This document shows positions 43,991 through 51,994 of a stretch of 64,000 nucleotides of DNA, in pieces; position 1 is the stretch's first letter; each line of letters starts with the position of its first letter. Source of the stretch: Bacillus salacetis (lineage in GTDB: Bacteria > Bacillota > Bacilli > Bacillales > Bacillaceae_B); assembly GCF_003581585.1 (NCBI RefSeq), contig NZ_QXIR01000017.1, positions 1 through 64,000 on the forward strand. Reading direction: 5' to 3'. The translations under genes were made by a program, and so were the position numbers. The notes below the pieces were generated by a model, which saw only the letters and a program-made list of their open reading frames with translations, made no database searches and was not told the origin of the DNA.

Positions 43991-44782
43991 CTAGAAAATA
44001 GTCGGTACCATGCCTCCATCCATACGAATTGGAGAACCTTTAAAGGCGGAAGCATAAGGGCTGCATAGAAAGGTAGTTAATCTGCCTATTTCAGCCGGCC
44101 TGATAAATCGTTGGATTTCAGACTGAGGCAGATTTTCAGTCATAAATTCTTTCTCTTTTTCTGAAAAAGGCATCTCATTTGGATACATCCCCTCGATTAT
44201 ATGATGCACATTTTCAGAGAGTGTTGGCCCCGGCAAAATGGTATTGATCGTCACTTCTTTTCCTATTGTTAGTTTGGATAGACTTTTTGACAATGAAAGC
44301 AGCATTGATTTTGTTATACAATATTGAGGCATTTGTCCCGATGGCATGACTGCTTCTTCACTCGCAATAAAGATCACTCGGCCAAAATTATTTTTTATCA
44401 TCTTAGGTAAGTAAAATTTGGATAATCCATTGGCTGCAAGGACATTGGTACGGATATACTTTTCCCATACTTCATCATCCACATCTTCATACTTCATCAT
44501 TTCATAAATTCCCATATTATTAACTAAAATATCAATTTGGGGATGTTTTTTAAATAATGCTTCCCGTTGTTGATTATCTACAATATCAGCAGCAGCATTT
44601 TGAGGGAAGGTATCAGGGAACTCTGACTTGATTTCATTTACAGTTCGTTCTACCTCTTCGTAATTTCGTCCATTGATCAGTACATTGACACCTTCTTTTG
44701 CAAGTTCAATGGCAATTGCCTTACCAATCCCTCTTGTTGAACCAGTCACTAATGCAGTTTTATTTTTCAAGTTCATCTCCAT
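43991..44782 (-). CDS. SDR-family oxidoreductase
   Basis: A 263-residue NAD(P)-dependent short-chain dehydrogenase. The cofactor motif is TGSTRGIGKAIA (TGxxxGxG), the NNMG motif replaces the usual NNAG, and the active-site Tyr-Lys is YCITK with a catalytic Ser upstream in IFIASEEAV. The C-terminal GSPIRMDGGMVPTIF fits fatty-acyl/ketoreductase-like members. Substrate unknown. The ATG follows AAAAGGAGC. An AraC-type regulator gene lies 93 bp upstream on the same strand and may control it. Confidence 0.88.
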   Translation of the reverse strand: MEMNLKNKTALVTGSTRGIGKAIAIELAKEGVNVLINGRNYEEVERTVNEIKSEFPDTFPQNAAADIVDNQQREALFKKHPQIDILVNNMGIYEMMKYEDVDDEVWEKYIRTNVLAANGLSKFYLPKMIKNNFGRVIFIASEEAVMPSGQMPQYCITKSMLLSLSKSLSKLTIGKEVTINTILPGPTLSENVHHIIEGMYPNEMPFSEKEKEFMTENLPQSEIQRFIRPAEIGRLTTFLCSPYASAFKGSPIRMDGGMVPTIF

Positions 44783-44875
44783 AATACAGTGCTCCTTTTA
44801 GACTAAAAGATATTCCATTTTTTTGCTGTTCTTATTAAGTCATCCTTTATGTTACTGTCTCGAAAAATAAACCCG

Positions 44876-45898
44876 TCAATTTATCAAGTTTGTCCCGAGA
44901 TGTTCAGTACGCCATTTTAAAGGGGTGGCACCTTCCCATAAGTGGAAGGCGCGGTAGAATGAGTTTTGGTCTTCATATCCAATCAAAAACGCAACCTCTT
45001 TAATATCCAGCGACGGGTCTGCCAGGTATTCTCTTGCCTCCTCATGACGAACTTTTGCTAACAAATGCTTGAAGCTTGTGCCTTCTTCCGTAAGCCGCCG
45101 CTGCAAGGTGCGGTCACTTATCCCCAACTCGCCCGCAATAGTCTGAATGTCGGGGCGGCCACCCGCTAAGCTGCGTTTCATGATCCACTTGACCGTTTCG
45201 GTAATGGAAGGACTGTGAGGCTGCTCATTCAATGACTGTTCCAGTACGGGAGTCAGTATCTCAAGCAATTCCGCATTGTACGAGACAAAAGGTCGATCCA
45301 GATGTGCTCGATGTATAGTCAGCCTGTTGTAATTTGCCCCGGTTTGAATTCGGCAGCCGAAGTAATCTTCAAGGATCTGCATGTCGCCAATTGAATCGGT
45401 AGAAATTTCTACTGAAATTGCTGTCAAAGGTTGACCTGTGCCTCGGCGTCCCAGTTCGAGAAGAAAGGCCAAAGTGATGCCAATCAATATGGACAGACCG
45501 GGTTGTTCACTATGTAATGTTTTGATTTCAATCGTACAGAGTTCACCTTCCTCGGTAATATGTAAGCTTTCAGGCGGGCAAAGCTGTTTGTACTTGGCCA
45601 TTCGCTTCAAAGCATCACGGTAGTCACGAGCGTGATAGGTTGCTAAGACAGTCGGAGGGAAATGATCTGTTTCAAATGATGTCGTAAGCTTGATGATTCC
45701 TTTGGAGGGATCACCAATGAGGTCGGAAAAAGCCTGCCAGATTGCAAAGTATTGGGTTGTTGTGACAAATGGCGCAGAAACAATGGAGACTGGCAATTGC
45801 GCTTTTCGAACCACCTCGTCGGCGGCTATTCCCAATTGACGTAATCCTGTCCAAAATCCTGCAGGGATCTTTATTCGTTCAGAGGTATTCAACGTCAT
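44876..45898 (-). CDS. AraC-family transcriptional regulator
   Basis: A 340-residue regulator. The N-terminal ~210 residues resemble the arabinose-binding-type domain of OruR-like AraC proteins (FVTTTQYFAIWQAFSDLIGDP). The C-terminal two helix-turn-helix motifs are in IQTIAGELGISDRTLQRRLTEEG and IKEVAFLIGYEDQNSFYRAFHLWEG-TP. The ligand is unknown. Placement directly upstream of the SDR gene suggests that gene as a target. The start follows GGGGGCCC. Confidence 0.87.
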   Translation of the reverse strand: MTLNTSERIKIPAGFWTGLRQLGIAADEVVRKAQLPVSIVSAPFVTTTQYFAIWQAFSDLIGDPSKGIIKLTTSFETDHFPPTVLATYHARDYRDALKRMAKYKQLCPPESLHITEEGELCTIEIKTLHSEQPGLSILIGITLAFLLELGRRGTGQPLTAISVEISTDSIGDMQILEDYFGCRIQTGANYNRLTIHRAHLDRPFVSYNAELLEILTPVLEQSLNEQPHSPSITETVKWIMKRSLAGGRPDIQTIAGELGISDRTLQRRLTEEGTSFKHLLAKVRHEEAREYLADPSLDIKEVAFLIGYEDQNSFYRAFHLWEGATPLKWRTEHLGTNLIN

Positions 45899-46221
45899 AC
45901 CGATGGGCCCCCTTTATCTATTTTTATTTACAGATTAAGCGTGTCCTTCTTTGCTGATGGTACAGTTTAATAGTAACTCCCCGACGATGCTTTGTAACTA
46001 GCGAATGGCGACAATACACTTGCTAACTGCGCCAAATTCTATTCAAAATGACAGCATTATATATAAAAGCTCTCTCTTATTTTCCGCTATTCAGCAAACA
46101 AAGCGTTATCATTGAATAAGCAAGAGGAAAATAATTGGTATTAATTAATGGTGGCATTATTTGTGGGATTTTATGTAACTTTTGGCAGGTTATTATCGTC
46201 TATATATAAGAGGTCAGTGGA

Positions 46222-46347
46222 TTGAAAGACTTATTCTCTGTTTTGATTGCATTGGCTTTATTAATGATTACAGGATGCAATATTAGTGGGGCGGATGGAC
46301 AGGTCCCTTGTCCCTCACCTATTTACTCTCCAAAAGGATGCGCATAG
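46222..46347 (+). pseudogene. lipoprotein gene start truncated by a repeat
   Basis: From a TTG with AAGAGGTCAG upstream, the frame encodes a perfect lipoprotein signal: KDLFSVLIALALLMITGC, then NISGA. At that point it runs straight into the GGACAGGTCCCTTGTCCC repeat and ends at a TAG at 46345-46347. The mature protein is missing. The best explanation is loss of the 3' part of a gene at the repeat boundary. Confidence 0.6.
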
Positions 46348-46427
46348 AAAAGATCGTATTCAGGAAATCCTCAGCACTCTTCTTCAATATGGTCTTCCTG
46401 AAAATGGGACAATTCACTTGTCCTTTT
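46290..46427. repeat. ~145-bp dispersed repeat, copy 2
   Basis: GGACAGGTCCCTTGTCCCTC to GGGACAATTCACTTGTCC. Shares the internal segment TCTCCAAAAGGATGCGCATA and CTCTTCTTCAATATGGTCTT with copy 1 at 43836-43983. The outer palindromes are more worn than in copy 1. Confidence 0.75.
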
Positions 46428-46505
46428 CATGAAAGCTCGGGGACTCTTGCTGCTGGAACACGAGGACCGTCCCCATACTTTTACTCTTAACAGCAGGAGG
46501 AAATT

Positions 46506-47375
46506 ATGACAAAAAAACGTAAGAAAAGAATATTATTCACCCTAATGATTCTATCAATTCTAATAATCTATTACTTTTTACAGCTTAATTGGCTTTCTAT
46601 CACAAAAGAAACAGTCCATTTAGAGGAGTTACCAGAAGAATTTAATGGATTTAAAATTGTACAGTTATCTGATATGCATAATAAGGAATTTGGGGATGGA
46701 AACATAAGGTTGGTAAAAAAAATCAACAAAATAAATCCTGATATGATCGTAATAACAGGTGACATGTTAACAAACACGAGAGATGTAGCAAATAACGGAG
46801 ATGTTTTAATTACATTCCTTGAAAATCTTAATAAAGATTATCCGGTATATTATGTTACTGGTGAACACGAAGAAGGTTTATATTATGAGGATAGAAACAA
46901 GTATCAAAAAGAAGGTACTAAAGAAAATTATGAAAAGAAGTTAAGCAGTCTTGGTGTGATGGTTCTAAACGATTCACATACTACCGTTACACGCCAGGAT
47001 GCAAATATTAACTTGTACGGGTTAAAAGAGCATCTGTCGGGAGAAATTCAAATTGAAGAACGATTAGGGAAACCAAGTCAAGATGAAGTAAATATTTTAC
47101 TTTCGCACAGACCTTTTTATTTTGAGGAGTATTCTGAATGGGGAGCAGATTTAATTTTTTCTGGTGACACGCACGGGGGAATGGTACATTTACCTTTTAT
47201 CGGTGGAGTTGTATCAACAGAAGGGCTTTTCCCCGAATATGACGGTGGTTTGTTCCATAACGAAAACTCGAGAATGGTCGTAAGCAGAGGATTGGGGAAC
47301 AATCCAATCCCGCTTAGAATAAATAACCGCCCCGATATAGTTGTGGTTACACTGGAAAGAACAAATAAGGATTAG
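46506..47375 (+). CDS. membrane-anchored metallophosphoesterase
   Basis: A 289-residue calcineurin-like phosphoesterase (YaeI/YkuE group) with one N-terminal helix (residues 10-28), so the catalytic domain is probably outside the cell. Metal-binding motifs in order: LSDMHN (DxH), ITGDML (GD), TGEHE (in the place of GNHD/E), LSHRP, and FSGDTHGG (in the place of GHxHGG). Two of the usual metal ligands thus read Glu and Asp instead of Asn and His. The substrate in this group is often a lipid or nucleotide phosphate. The ATG follows AGGAGGAAATT. Confidence 0.82.
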   Translation: MTKKRKKRILFTLMILSILIIYYFLQLNWLSITKETVHLEELPEEFNGFKIVQLSDMHNKEFGDGNIRLVKKINKINPDMIVITGDMLTNTRDVANNGDVLITFLENLNKDYPVYYVTGEHEEGLYYEDRNKYQKEGTKENYEKKLSSLGVMVLNDSHTTVTRQDANINLYGLKEHLSGEIQIEERLGKPSQDEVNILLSHRPFYFEEYSEWGADLIFSGDTHGGMVHLPFIGGVVSTEGLFPEYDGGLFHNENSRMVVSRGLGNNPIPLRINNRPDIVVVTLERTNKD

Positions 47376-47435
47376 TACCTTCTTCAAAAATGAATTAATG
47401 AAAATTCAATCACCAGCCCCAACCCTTAAACAATG

Positions 47436-47466
47436 CAAAAGACTCATCAATCGATGAGTCTTTTGT
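47436..47466. terminator. terminator between converging genes
   Basis: AAAAGACTCATC/GATGAGTCTTTT stem with a four-base loop, A and T tracts on both sides. It lies between the metallophosphoesterase and the PH-domain operon and could serve both. Confidence 0.85.
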
Positions 47467-47533
47467 GCTTCTGTATATTGCTTCTGGAAAGCACGGGGGC
47501 GCTTGCAATTGAAATAAGAGAACCGTCCCCCTG
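47452..47533. repeat. dispersed repeat ending in CCGTCCCC (copy 1)
   Basis: TGAGTCTTTTGTGCTTCTGT, ATATTGCTTC and GAGAACCGTCCCCCTGTCAC. A second copy with the same order of blocks lies at 57377-57440. The first block overlaps the terminator hairpin. Confidence 0.55.
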
Positions 47534-49012
47534 TCACACCCGCAGCCCCAAATACCAACGATAAAACTCTTCCCCAACAGAAAAAGGAATGTCCCTGATA
47601 TCTTCGACCCGGATTGGTTTGGCCCGGTTAATGGTCGAGATGGATGCGGCTCCAATCAGTTTCTGGAGCCGTGACTGGCTTACCTCTACTTCAATCACTT
47701 TTTCCCGCTTCGTATAGAAGATCGACGATTCAAAGAAGCCTTTTTTGAATTGAACAAAGTTATCACGCAGGAGATAACCGGTGTGTAGGAAGTTCAGCCA
47801 TCTCCACACAAGAATCGCAATCAACAGGGCAATCGATACATAGATCCAGGAATCGGCTATCCCAAAGACCGCCGGCTTGAACCAGAAGAGCGCCCCTGTG
47901 GCGATGATCCAAATCCAGCTTGGCTGGACCATTCGGATCGCCAATGACTCTAACGGAAGCAGGTTCATCTTCTTCTCCACCTGATAACCCGGCAGAAGTT
48001 CCGACACCAATTCGTATGCCCGCTCGGTCGGGAGGAATGGATAGAGCGACTTGATATCCGGGCTGTCTTCGGAAATCACGCCTTGTCCGATGCTGATCAG
48101 CTCGACCTCTGTCATGCCGAACAACCGTTTAATCAAGGACTGCTTCAGCTCCACTGCCTGCACCCTTTCTTTTAAAATCGAGAAACTCTGCAGCTCGATG
48201 ACGCCGTTTTGGATGTAAATCCGATCCTTGTCGGAGGAAAGCTCGTACGCCCCATATTTCAGGTACGTCCTGACCATTCCCAGGACGGCGGATACAATCA
48301 ACAAGCCGATCAGCACAATCGTGAAAGTCAGCGGAGACTGTGCGATCCATGAGAAGATGCCCTTTGCCTCCTCGTCCACATTCCAGATGTCACTGATGTT
48401 CGAGTAAACCGAAAACAGCAGCGGAATCAGAAACAGAAAGCCCAGGGAAATGAAGGACGCTTTGATGGTATCCTTCTTGGTCGGACGGAAGTGCAGGGTC
48501 CTTTCGCTCGGCAGCTCGGGCTCAGCCACCTGCCCTTCCTCCGTTTCTTCCAAGACTGCTTCCTTTTCTTCCTTGTTCACTGCCATCTTCTCCAGCTTTT
48601 CCGCTTCCTGGAGAGTCAAAGCCTCGAACTTCACGGAGGCATCTTCCCCTGCTGCCGCCGTTTCAAAATGAAGGGCCGTCAAACCGAACATTCGGTGAAT
48701 GACGGACACGTGGCGGTTCACGTTTTGAATCTTTGAAAAAGCCACAGTCTGTTCAGATCTGAATAGGACCCCTTTATTCAGGTAGAAAGCCTTTTTATCA
48801 TAAGCATACGTCTCAAACAGCCACTTCAATGGAATGGCCAAAAGCGAGATCCCGATCACAATCAGCAATCCCCATCTCGCATAATAGACGAGGGCTGAGT
48901 CGGATCCTGCCTTGATGACGAATAATAAGATCACGAAGAAGAAAGAACCGCGGATCAAGCTCCAGAGCTGAAGGACCATCATGAGTGGATGATAGCGCTT
49001 GGGGGTACTCAT
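47534..49012 (-). CDS. ydbT: YdbT-like PH-domain membrane protein
   Basis: A 492-residue membrane protein, nearly the same length as B. subtilis YdbT. It has paired hydrophobic helices near residues 15-60, 175-245 and 355-410. Each is followed by a bacterial PH (bPH2) domain, recognisable in KIQNVNRHVSVIHRMFGLTALHFETAA, LKERVQAVELKQSLIKRLFG and KVIEVEVSQSRLQKLIGAAS. It overlaps ydbS by 4 bp, so both are made together. In B. subtilis the ydbST pair has been tied to resistance to an antimicrobial peptide; how it works is not known to me. Confidence 0.85.
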   Translation of the reverse strand: MSTPKRYHPLMMVLQLWSLIRGSFFFVILLFVIKAGSDSALVYYARWGLLIVIGISLLAIPLKWLFETYAYDKKAFYLNKGVLFRSEQTVAFSKIQNVNRHVSVIHRMFGLTALHFETAAAGEDASVKFEALTLQEAEKLEKMAVNKEEKEAVLEETEEGQVAEPELPSERTLHFRPTKKDTIKASFISLGFLFLIPLLFSVYSNISDIWNVDEEAKGIFSWIAQSPLTFTIVLIGLLIVSAVLGMVRTYLKYGAYELSSDKDRIYIQNGVIELQSFSILKERVQAVELKQSLIKRLFGMTEVELISIGQGVISEDSPDIKSLYPFLPTERAYELVSELLPGYQVEKKMNLLPLESLAIRMVQPSWIWIIATGALFWFKPAVFGIADSWIYVSIALLIAILVWRWLNFLHTGYLLRDNFVQFKKGFFESSIFYTKREKVIEVEVSQSRLQKLIGAASISTINRAKPIRVEDIRDIPFSVGEEFYRWYLGLRV

Positions 49013-49491
49013 TGCTCCACTTCCTTGACCTTGGCGAAATGAGCGATCGTGTTCCTGACTTCGACAGCCATCTCCTCTGACAAGCCGGGGATTTCGTGAG
49101 TCGATCCCATCGTTTCGATTCCAATGGAACGCAGCCCGAATTTACGAAGCAGCGGTCCTTGCGAAGTCGACACCGCCTGGATTTTCGTCATCGGCACCAG
49201 GTGATGCTGCTCCTGCCAGAAGCCCGCTTTCAATTGTAAAAATTCTTCATCAAAATCAAACCGCCAGCTTCTGTACAGAAACCGGGGCTGGAAAAACGAC
49301 CAAATGAAATCGATGACAGAATAGACTGCCAATGCGATCAGGATCCAGCCTATCCACTCTGTCCATTGGAACCGGTGATCCAGGTAAAACAGAACCCCAA
49401 GGATGACAAAACCGACAATACTTGAAATGATATTGCGGACCAGCCAGACCTGGACAACCTCTTTCGCTAATTTCTTCTGCGGCATTTCCAT
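49009..49491 (-). CDS. ydbS: YdbS-like PH-domain membrane protein
   Basis: A 160-residue protein with two membrane helices (about 17-37 and 44-64) and one bPH2 domain (VPMTKIQAVSTSQGPLLRKFGLRSIGIETMG). Size and order match B. subtilis YdbS, partner of YdbT. The ATG follows TTAGGAG. The stop lies inside the start of the next gene (ydbT). An ABC exporter ends 11 bp upstream on the same strand, so all four genes likely form one operon. Confidence 0.85.
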   Translation of the reverse strand: MEMPQKKLAKEVVQVWLVRNIISSIVGFVILGVLFYLDHRFQWTEWIGWILIALAVYSVIDFIWSFFQPRFLYRSWRFDFDEEFLQLKAGFWQEQHHLVPMTKIQAVSTSQGPLLRKFGLRSIGIETMGSTHEIPGLSEEMAVEVRNTIAHFAKVKEVEQ

Positions 49492-49502
49492 ATTCTTTTC
49501 TC

Positions 49503-50429
49503 CTAACCGTGATGTGAATTTTGTTGTTCATCGAGGAAGATTTCCTCCAGTGACGGTTCCTCAACCTCCACTCGGTAGACATCCACCTTGCACTCGTTGC
49601 AGGCGCGGATGATTTCCGCAATCTTCTTCTCCTGTTCGACGGTGATGTGGATATACCTATCCTGAATCACCACGTCTTCCCCCGCACCTTCCAGCCATTG
49701 TGTCAACCGGGCTTCTTCTGATGCCGGGATGCTTCCATGCTTGATTTTCACGACGATCCTGGATTGATAGAAGGATCTCAGTTCATCCATCGATCCAATT
49801 TTTACGATTTGCCCCTCTTTCATGATGGCAATCCGGGAGCAGAGCTTTTCCACTTCATCTAAGTTATGGGACGTCATGAACAGCGTTTTTCCCTGCTGGT
49901 GCAGTTCGCGGATCAAGGTATGTATATGGACGACCGATTCTGCATCCAGTCCGGATGTCGGCTCATCCAGGAAGATCAATTCGGGATTATGGATGATCGC
50001 CTGAGCAATGCCAAGCTTCTTTTTCATCCCGAACGAATATTTTGCGACCTTTTTAGCTGCATCGGTTTCCAGTCCCACTTTTCTCAGGACATCCAGGCAT
50101 CTTTCAGTCGATGCTTTTTTTCCCGACACCTCTGATAAAAACTTTAAATAACTCATGCCGGTCATCGAACCGTCAAAGCTTGTATAATCCGGCATGACTC
50201 CTATCCGTTTTTTGACATCATCTGTGACCTCTTCCGTTCCCAGCAAGGAGAACGAACCGGCGCTCGGGTGGATGATCCCTGTCAGCATATTGATGAAGGT
50301 TGATTTCCCTGCCCCATTCCTGCCGAGGAACCCAAAGATCTCCCCTTTTAGGACAGACAAATCAATTCCCTTCACCACCTTCACTCTACCATACGTTTTA
50401 ACCAGCTGTTTGGTTTCAATTGCAGCCAT
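49503..50429 (-). CDS. ABC transporter ATP-binding protein
   Basis: A 308-residue ATPase. Walker A is GRNGAGKSTF, the signature is YSFGMKKKLG (a weak form of LSGGQ common in BcrA-like exporters), Walker B is LIFLDEPTSGLD and the switch His is in FMTSHNLDE. The start ATG at 50429 shares its A with the stop codon of the permease (TGATG), so translation is coupled. Together with the permease it should form an exporter, perhaps for an antimicrobial peptide, given the two-component system next door. Confidence 0.9.
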   Translation of the reverse strand: MAAIETKQLVKTYGRVKVVKGIDLSVLKGEIFGFLGRNGAGKSTFINMLTGIIHPSAGSFSLLGTEEVTDDVKKRIGVMPDYTSFDGSMTGMSYLKFLSEVSGKKASTERCLDVLRKVGLETDAAKKVAKYSFGMKKKLGIAQAIIHNPELIFLDEPTSGLDAESVVHIHTLIRELHQQGKTLFMTSHNLDEVEKLCSRIAIMKEGQIVKIGSMDELRSFYQSRIVVKIKHGSIPASEEARLTQWLEGAGEDVVIQDRYIHITVEQEKKIAEIIRACNECKVDVYRVEVEEPSLEEIFLDEQQNSHHG

Positions 50430-51115
50430 CAGCACTCTCTCCTTTTAAACACAAGATGGGATATCACGACCATGACGGCGGCCAGCGGGAAGATCATCAA
50501 GAACATATAATCCTCTTCCAAGTAATAGAATGGCGTCAAATATTTCAGCCAGCTCACGTACCCATTGCTGGTGAATGCCAACCACAGGCTGACAATCGGA
50601 AACGCCAGGCCGATGACAATGCTGAGAAACATTGTGAATGCCGGCTTCGGGATCACAGTCGAAAGCAGGATCGTCAACGCAATTTGATAGATTAACAAAC
50701 TCATCGTCTGGAAGAAGCTGAGGGGGTCCATGGTCCCTGTCATGAAAAAGATGATCAGGAAGGACGCGGTGACACACACCAGCCAAAACAGCACGATGCC
50801 GGAAAACTTTCCAAGCAGAATCGACAGCCTCGATGTCCTTGTCACCAGGAAGCGGATCGTCCGGTCATGGGTTTCCCGGTTCATGGCATCATGCGATAGC
50901 CCCATCACAAATAGCTGTCCCAGAAATAGCAGCAGGGCCAATAACCCTGCATATTCGATCTTATCCGCATCCTCAGCTGAGAACTCCTCCAGCGAGAGCA
51001 GCAGATTCGAAAACTTTGCAGAATAGTAGGACGTTGCAACCAAAATCACAATAATGATAATCGATTTGATTCCTTTAAATAGTTTCAGAAATTCTCTCTT
51101 TCCAATGGCAAGCAT
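50429..51115 (-). CDS. ABC-2 family transporter permease
   Basis: A 228-residue permease with six hydrophobic segments (first near 18-38, last near 205-225), as in BcrB-type exporters. It contains LSHDAMNRETHDRTIRFLVTRTSRLSILLGK, a cytoplasmic stretch typical of this group. It is the first gene of the set permease, ATPase, YdbS, YdbT. It lies back to back with the two-component system genes across a 168-bp region that holds both promoters. Confidence 0.82.
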   Translation of the reverse strand: MLAIGKREFLKLFKGIKSIIIIVILVATSYYSAKFSNLLLSLEEFSAEDADKIEYAGLLALLLFLGQLFVMGLSHDAMNRETHDRTIRFLVTRTSRLSILLGKFSGIVLFWLVCVTASFLIIFFMTGTMDPLSFFQTMSLLIYQIALTILLSTVIPKPAFTMFLSIVIGLAFPIVSLWLAFTSNGYVSWLKYLTPFYYLEEDYMFLMIFPLAAVMVVISHLVFKRREC

Positions 51116-51197
51116 ACCTTATCTCCCTTCAATATGAACACGTTTTTCTGTGATATCCTGATCATACATCGGGTATCTTAAGCCTTGCGAACCTCTT

Positions 51198-51258
51198 CCT
51201 TAATTTTACCTTAATTCCTACTTTTCCTTAATAATAATTGATATGATGGAGCTATAAT
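51198..51258 (+). promoter_or_regulatory. candidate response-regulator operator and promoter
   Basis: CCTTAAT occurs three times at 51198, 51209 and 51226. The first two are 11 bp apart, one helical turn, which is the spacing of OmpR-family direct repeats. A TATAAT at 51253-51258 lacks a good -35 at 17 bp, as expected for an activator-dependent promoter. Autoregulation by the adjacent regulator is inference. Confidence 0.45.
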
Positions 51259-51283
51259 TTCAGCAAGAATAGGAGAGTAGAAG

Positions 51284-51994
51284 ATGCATGACAGCAAGAT
51301 TCTGATTGTCGATGATGAAGTGTCCATTGTCCAGATGCTCACGACCATTTTAAAAAAAGAACAGTTTACATACATCGATTCCGCCAATAACGCGGAAGAC
51401 GCATTGGCCCGCTGCCGTGATAAAAGATATGATTTGATCCTGCTGGACGTCATGCTGCCGGACCGGAGCGGCTTTGAGATCTGTCCGCTGATCAGGGAAA
51501 CAACCGATGCCCCCATCTTTTTCCTGACTGCCCGCACCACCGATCTGGATAAGCTGTCAGGCTTTGCCTTAGGGGCGGATGACTATATCACCAAGCCGTT
51601 CAACCCGCTGGAAGTCGTAGCGAGGATCAAGGCGCACCTCAGGCGAAAGAGCGGCGGCACTTCCGGGAAGCCTAAAGTAAAAACGTATCAATTCGGCGGT
51701 CTCATCGTCAATACTTCTTCAGGGGAAGTAACGGTAAATGGCAGGAAAGTCGAGCTGCCGGCACAGGTCTATCAGCTGTTGACCTTCTTCTGCAAACATC
51801 CCAATCAGCTGTTCAGCAAAAATCAGCTGTATGAACAAGTGTGGGGAGAGGAATTCCTTGGCGAGGATAATACGGTGATGGTGCATATCCGGAAGCTCCG
51901 GGAAAAAATCGAGGAAAACCCCAGCGATCCCCGGTATATCCTGACAGTCAGAGGACTGGGTTACAAATTCATCCCCCACGGAGAATTAGAATGA
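51284..51994 (+). CDS. OmpR-family response regulator, YvrH-like
   Basis: A 236-residue regulator. The receiver domain has DDE in ILIVDDEVSI, the phospho-acceptor Asp in LILLDVMLPDRSG and Lys in ITKPFNP. The C-terminal winged helix is NTVMVHIRKLREKIEENP and TVRGLGYKF. Length and the stretch DAPIFFLTARTTDLDKLSGFALGADDYITKPFN are strikingly like B. subtilis YvrH, which acts in cell-wall-related stress. It overlaps the kinase gene by 4 bp. The likely targets are its own operon and the divergent ABC/ydbST operon. Confidence 0.9.
   Translation: MHDSKILIVDDEVSIVQMLTTILKKEQFTYIDSANNAEDALARCRDKRYDLILLDVMLPDRSGFEICPLIRETTDAPIFFLTARTTDLDKLSGFALGADDYITKPFNPLEVVARIKAHLRRKSGGTSGKPKVKTYQFGGLIVNTSSGEVTVNGRKVELPAQVYQLLTFFCKHPNQLFSKNQLYEQVWGEEFLGEDNTVMVHIRKLREKIEENPSDPRYILTVRGLGYKFIPHGELE

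Larger units (their letters stand above)
45899..46505. other. intergenic region with lipoprotein remnant and repeat
   Basis: The first ~320 bp show nothing recognisable. Then comes the start of a lipoprotein gene (46222-) broken by a copy of the ~145-bp repeat (46290-46427), followed by CGAGGACCGTCCCC near 46460 and the ribosome binding site of the metallophosphoesterase. Confidence 0.5.
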
